Source: Azoarcus sp. (lineage in GTDB: Bacteria; Pseudomonadota; Gammaproteobacteria; Burkholderiales; Rhodocyclaceae). From it: a DNA stretch of 7,274 bases. Shown one piece after another: positions 4,845 to 7,274 of this stretch; within the stretch, counting starts at the first letter, position 1; the number at the start of each line of letters is the position of its first letter. The notes beneath the pieces were generated by a model. It had not been told where the DNA came from. It made no database searches and saw nothing but the letters and a program-made list of their open reading frames with translations. The position numbers and the translations under genes are program-made. The stretch spans positions 1-7,274 of the forward strand of contig JALNWS010000196.1 of NCBI GenBank assembly GCA_023230755.1. The letters are read 5' to 3'.

Positions 4845-5999
4845 TCATTTTGTGCGCCGCAGGCGGGCCACGCCGAGCATGGCGGTCTCGAGCCCTTGCG
4901 CAGCAATGTGTGTCGGTAGCGGCAGTTTTCGTACCAATGCCGCACAGGCTTCGCCCATGGCCGGCGAGGTCTGGATGCCATAGCCGCCCTGTGCGGCAAG
5001 CCAGAAGAAGCCAGGCACCTCATCGTCGAAACCGCCGACCAGCCCGCCGTCGGGCGAAAAGGTGCGCAGGCCGGCCCACGGGGTTTTCGGACGGCTTGCG
5101 TCGAGCGTGGTCATCTCTTCGACGCGGTACATCGCCAGGGCAATGTCGAGGTCTTCGGGCTGTACATCCTGTGGCGGCACCGGGTCGGCGTTGGCGGGCG
5201 AGGCGAGCAAAGCGCCTGCATCGGGCTTGATGTACCAGTCCTCCGTCGCGCCGAGCATCATCGGCCAATGTGCGATGGTCATGTCGGCGGGCGCAGGCAG
5301 GATGCAGGCAGAGCGTCGTTTCGGCACCAGGCCCAGCGGTGCCACACCCGCCAGCTCCGCGACGATGTCGGCCCAGGCGCCGGCAGCGTCGATCAGCACC
5401 GGTGCACGCCACTGGCGGGTGCCGGCCGTAACCGTCCACGCCCCGCCGTTGGGTTCGATGGTGCTGACCTCGGCATCGCACACGATCTGGCCTCCGGCGT
5501 GACGCACCCCCTTGAGAAAGCCCTGATGCAGGGCGTGAACATCGATGTCGAAGGCATCCGCTTCGTACACTGCCGCCGCGACCTTTGATGGGCGCAATGC
5601 CGGCACCATGGCACAGGCTTCGGCCGCAGACAGACGGCGGGCCGAGGGTGAGGTCTCCCGTATCTCATGCCAGAACGCCTCGAGTTGGGGCAACTGATCT
5701 TCGCTTGCGACGACCAGTACGCCGCGGGGGCTCAACAAGGGGTGCTCGGCAAAGCCTGCGGGGGGCGACTGCATGAAGGACAGGCTGGCGCGCGTGATCG
5801 CGCGGACTTGCGCGTTGCCGTAGCCCGGCACGAAGATCGCGGCAGAGCGTCCGGTGGCGTGATAGCCGGGCTGCGTTTCGCGCTCGAGGATGACGACGCG
5901 GCCGAAGGGCGCCAGCCAGTATCCGACCGAGGCACCGGCGATGCCCGCGCCGACAATGATGAAATCCGCTTCGGTTCGAGCCTGCGTTTCCGAGTTCAC
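4845..5999 (-). CDS. FAD-dependent D-amino-acid dehydrogenase, DauA (D-arginine dehydrogenase)-like
   Basis: This 384-residue flavoprotein belongs to the DAO family. The dinucleotide-binding motif is G17-A-G19-I-A-G22 (IIVGAGIAGASVGYWLAPFG), with Glu39 at the end of the second strand (VVILERE) to hold the FAD ribose. PGYHATGRSAA, PPAGFAEHPLLSPR, LGLVPKRRSA, YIKPDAG..LASPANADPV, WAGLR and AAQGGYGIQTSPAMGE follow Pseudomonas aeruginosa DauA nearly collinearly, as far as I recall that sequence. Such enzymes oxidise D-amino acids to 2-oxo acids and ammonia, passing electrons to an acceptor rather than to oxygen. The substrate-site residues differ: DauA His48 corresponds to Ile55 and Glu87 to Val94, so D-arginine is an unlikely substrate. 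The GTG start at 5999 has AGGGA (6009-6005) 5 nt upstream, and the conserved N-terminus begins about 10 residues in. It lies 85 bp downstream of dnaE2. Confidence 0.9.
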   Translation of the reverse strand: MNSETQARTEADFIIVGAGIAGASVGYWLAPFGRVVILERETQPGYHATGRSAAIFVPGYGNAQVRAITRASLSFMQSPPAGFAEHPLLSPRGVLVVASEDQLPQLEAFWHEIRETSPSARRLSAAEACAMVPALRPSKVAAAVYEADAFDIDVHALHQGFLKGVRHAGGQIVCDAEVSTIEPNGGAWTVTAGTRQWRAPVLIDAAGAWADIVAELAGVAPLGLVPKRRSACILPAPADMTIAHWPMMLGATEDWYIKPDAGALLASPANADPVPPQDVQPEDLDIALAMYRVEEMTTLDASRPKTPWAGLRTFSPDGGLVGGFDDEVPGFFWLAAQGGYGIQTSPAMGEACAALVRKLPLPTHIAAQGLETAMLGVARLRRTK

Positions 6000-6084
6000 T
6001 GCTGTCCCTGTTGTGCGCAAAGGGTGAACTCTGGCGCAGATCCGGAGCCGCGTCCAACGCCATGGCGGCGGCGCGGTGCGCGTC

Positions 6085-7274
6085 TCAATGGAAGTCCCTG
6101 CTGTGGGTCTCGAGCTGGCCGAGCAGGGCAGAGTGGTCGACCACGCGGCCGGCGATGAGGTGTACCACCACGTCCTGCCGGCTGATCTGTCCGTACACGC
6201 CCAGCAGCTTGGCGCCCAGCAGTTCGCGGCGCTGACGCTCGACAAGCTCCGGGCGGACGATGATGTTGATGAGGCCGGCTTCGTCCTCCAGGGTAATGAA
6301 CATCGTGCCATTGGCGGTGCCAGGGCGCTGGCGGCAGGTCACGATGCCGGCGGCGCGGGCGAGCATGCGGTCGGGGCAGTGCATGATCTCGGTGGCGTCC
6401 AGAAAGCGCATGTCGCGCAAGGTGGGACGTAGCAGGCTCAGCGGGTGGCGCCCGAGGGTGAATCCGAGCCTGTTGTAGTCGGCACGCAGATCCTCCGCTT
6501 CCGAGGGGGGGGCGAAGCGAAGCGCGGTTTCGTGGCCGGCTGCGCCCTTGAGCATGCCGGGCAGCGGACTGTTACCCGTGGCCTGCCACAAGGCCTGACG
6601 CCGGTTTCCGGCCAGCGATTTGAGTGCGTCGGCCGCGGCCAGGCGTTGCAGGGTGGCCGCGTCCAGACCGGCGCGCGTGGCGAGATCGGCCACGTCGTCA
6701 AAGGGCCGTGTGGCGCGGGCGGCCGCGATGCGTTCGGCGATTGCGGTGCCGAGCCCGCGGATCATGCACAGCCCCAGGCGTACGGCAGGAGGCGTGTGTG
6801 CGCGATCCTGATCGGGGCCTTCACTGCCAGTCGCCTCCAGCGTGCATGCCCTGTCGCTGGCATTGACGTCCGGGCTGCGCACCTCGACCTGATGGCGGTG
6901 TGCATCCTGGATCAGCTGCGAGGGCGAGTAAAAACCCATCGGCTGGCTGTTGAGCAGCGCGCACAGGAAGGCGGCGGGCTCGAAGCATTTGAGCCAGGCC
7001 GAGGCATAGACCAGCAAGGCAAAACTGGCCGTATGGGATTCGGGAAAGCCGTAGCTGCCGAAGCCTTCGATCTGCCTGCACAGGCGCTCGGCAAATTCGG
7101 CTTCGTAGCCGTTGTCGGCCATGCCTTGCAGCAGCTTGTTGCGGTAGCGTTCGAGTTCGCCCTTGCGCCGCCATGCGCCCATCGAGCGGCGCAGCTGGTC
7201 GGCTTCGCCGCCGGTGAAGCCGGCCGCCGCAACCGCGAGCTGCATTACCTGCTCCTGGAAGATCGGCACCCCCA
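6085..7274 (-). CDS. dnaE2: Error-prone DNA polymerase DnaE2 (ImuC), C-terminal part (5' end outside the window)
   Basis: The C-terminal ~396 residues of a C-family polymerase are present; the family is about 1,000-1,100 residues long. The frame runs through the right edge, so GTG at 7269 (LGVPIFQEQ context) is internal and not a start. Visible blocks are the end of the polymerase fingers (PIFQEQVMQLA, GSYGFPESHTASFALLVYASAW), then ALLNSQPMGFYSPSQLIQDA, which is characteristic of DnaE2. Next come a helix-hairpin-helix segment (LGLCMIRGLGTAIAERI), the linker YNRLGFTLGRHPLSLLRP, an OB-fold (AAGIVTCRQRPGTANGTMFITLEDE) and the DnaE2-type end SRDFH. With ImuA and ImuB it carries out SOS-induced mutagenic translesion synthesis; those partners would be expected upstream, outside the window. 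An 8-C run occurs inside the coding strand at 6505-6512. Confidence 0.95.
   Translation of the reverse strand, partial: GVPIFQEQVMQLAVAAAGFTGGEADQLRRSMGAWRRKGELERYRNKLLQGMADNGYEAEFAERLCRQIEGFGSYGFPESHTASFALLVYASAWLKCFEPAAFLCALLNSQPMGFYSPSQLIQDAHRHQVEVRSPDVNASDRACTLEATGSEGPDQDRAHTPPAVRLGLCMIRGLGTAIAERIAAARATRPFDDVADLATRAGLDAATLQRLAAADALKSLAGNRRQALWQATGNSPLPGMLKGAAGHETALRFAPPSEAEDLRADYNRLGFTLGRHPLSLLRPTLRDMRFLDATEIMHCPDRMLARAAGIVTCRQRPGTANGTMFITLEDEAGLINIIVRPELVERQRRELLGAKLLGVYGQISRQDVVVHLIAGRVVDHSALLGQLETHSRDFH

Noticed and set aside
6000..6311. Upstream extension of the DauA-like frame into dnaE2
   Set aside because: It overlaps the dnaE2 OB-fold coding region in another frame. The GTG at 5999 has a good AGGGA and lies just before the FAD-binding strand.
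7267..7269. GTG as a start codon for a short dnaE2
   Set aside because: The frame continues through the window edge with the family context LGVPIFQEQ, so it is an internal valine of a gene cut by the window.

Overview
The window looks like a chromosomal stretch of a GC-rich proteobacterium, most likely a betaproteobacterium of the Rhodocyclales type (Azoarcus/Thauera/Aromatoleum-like). This is an inference from the GC-rich coding style, the AlaA-type aminotransferase followed by homoserine dehydrogenase, and the presence of dnaE2. It rests on remembered gene order and not on a database search. No mobile element, CRISPR array, tRNA or rRNA is visible.

Layout, left to right. (1) Positions 2-1578, plus strand: the 3' end of an alanine-type aminotransferase and a complete homoserine dehydrogenase, probably one operon. 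A strong RNA hairpin spans the aminotransferase stop codon, and a Rho-independent terminator follows homoserine dehydrogenase. (2) Positions 1676-2365, plus strand: a small VIT1/CCC1-family membrane protein (iron/manganese transporter type). Its 3' end overlaps by 11 bp, tail to tail, a small unrecognised gene on the minus strand (2355-2654) that has a structured leader. (3) Positions 2781-4814: a cysteine-free, hence zinc-independent, MDR/quinone-oxidoreductase-type dehydrogenase on the minus strand. It is divergent from a LysR-type regulator on the plus strand. The 108-bp region between their start codons carries two inverted repeats, one ending directly at the LysR ATG. (4) Positions 4845-7274, minus strand: an FAD oxidoreductase closely resembling D-arginine dehydrogenase (DauA) but with key substrate-binding residues replaced. 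Upstream of it on the same strand is the C-terminal third of the error-prone DNA polymerase DnaE2, which runs off the right edge.

Functionally the window mixes amino-acid metabolism (alanine/pyruvate transamination, the homoserine branch point, D-amino-acid oxidation), metal handling, a regulator-plus-oxidoreductase pair and SOS mutagenesis. I found no convincing new multi-gene system. The points most worth a second look are the altered active site of the DauA-like enzyme, the intercistronic hairpin before hom, the small unknown gene with its leader hairpin, the palindrome at the LysR start, and the absence of thrC after hom.
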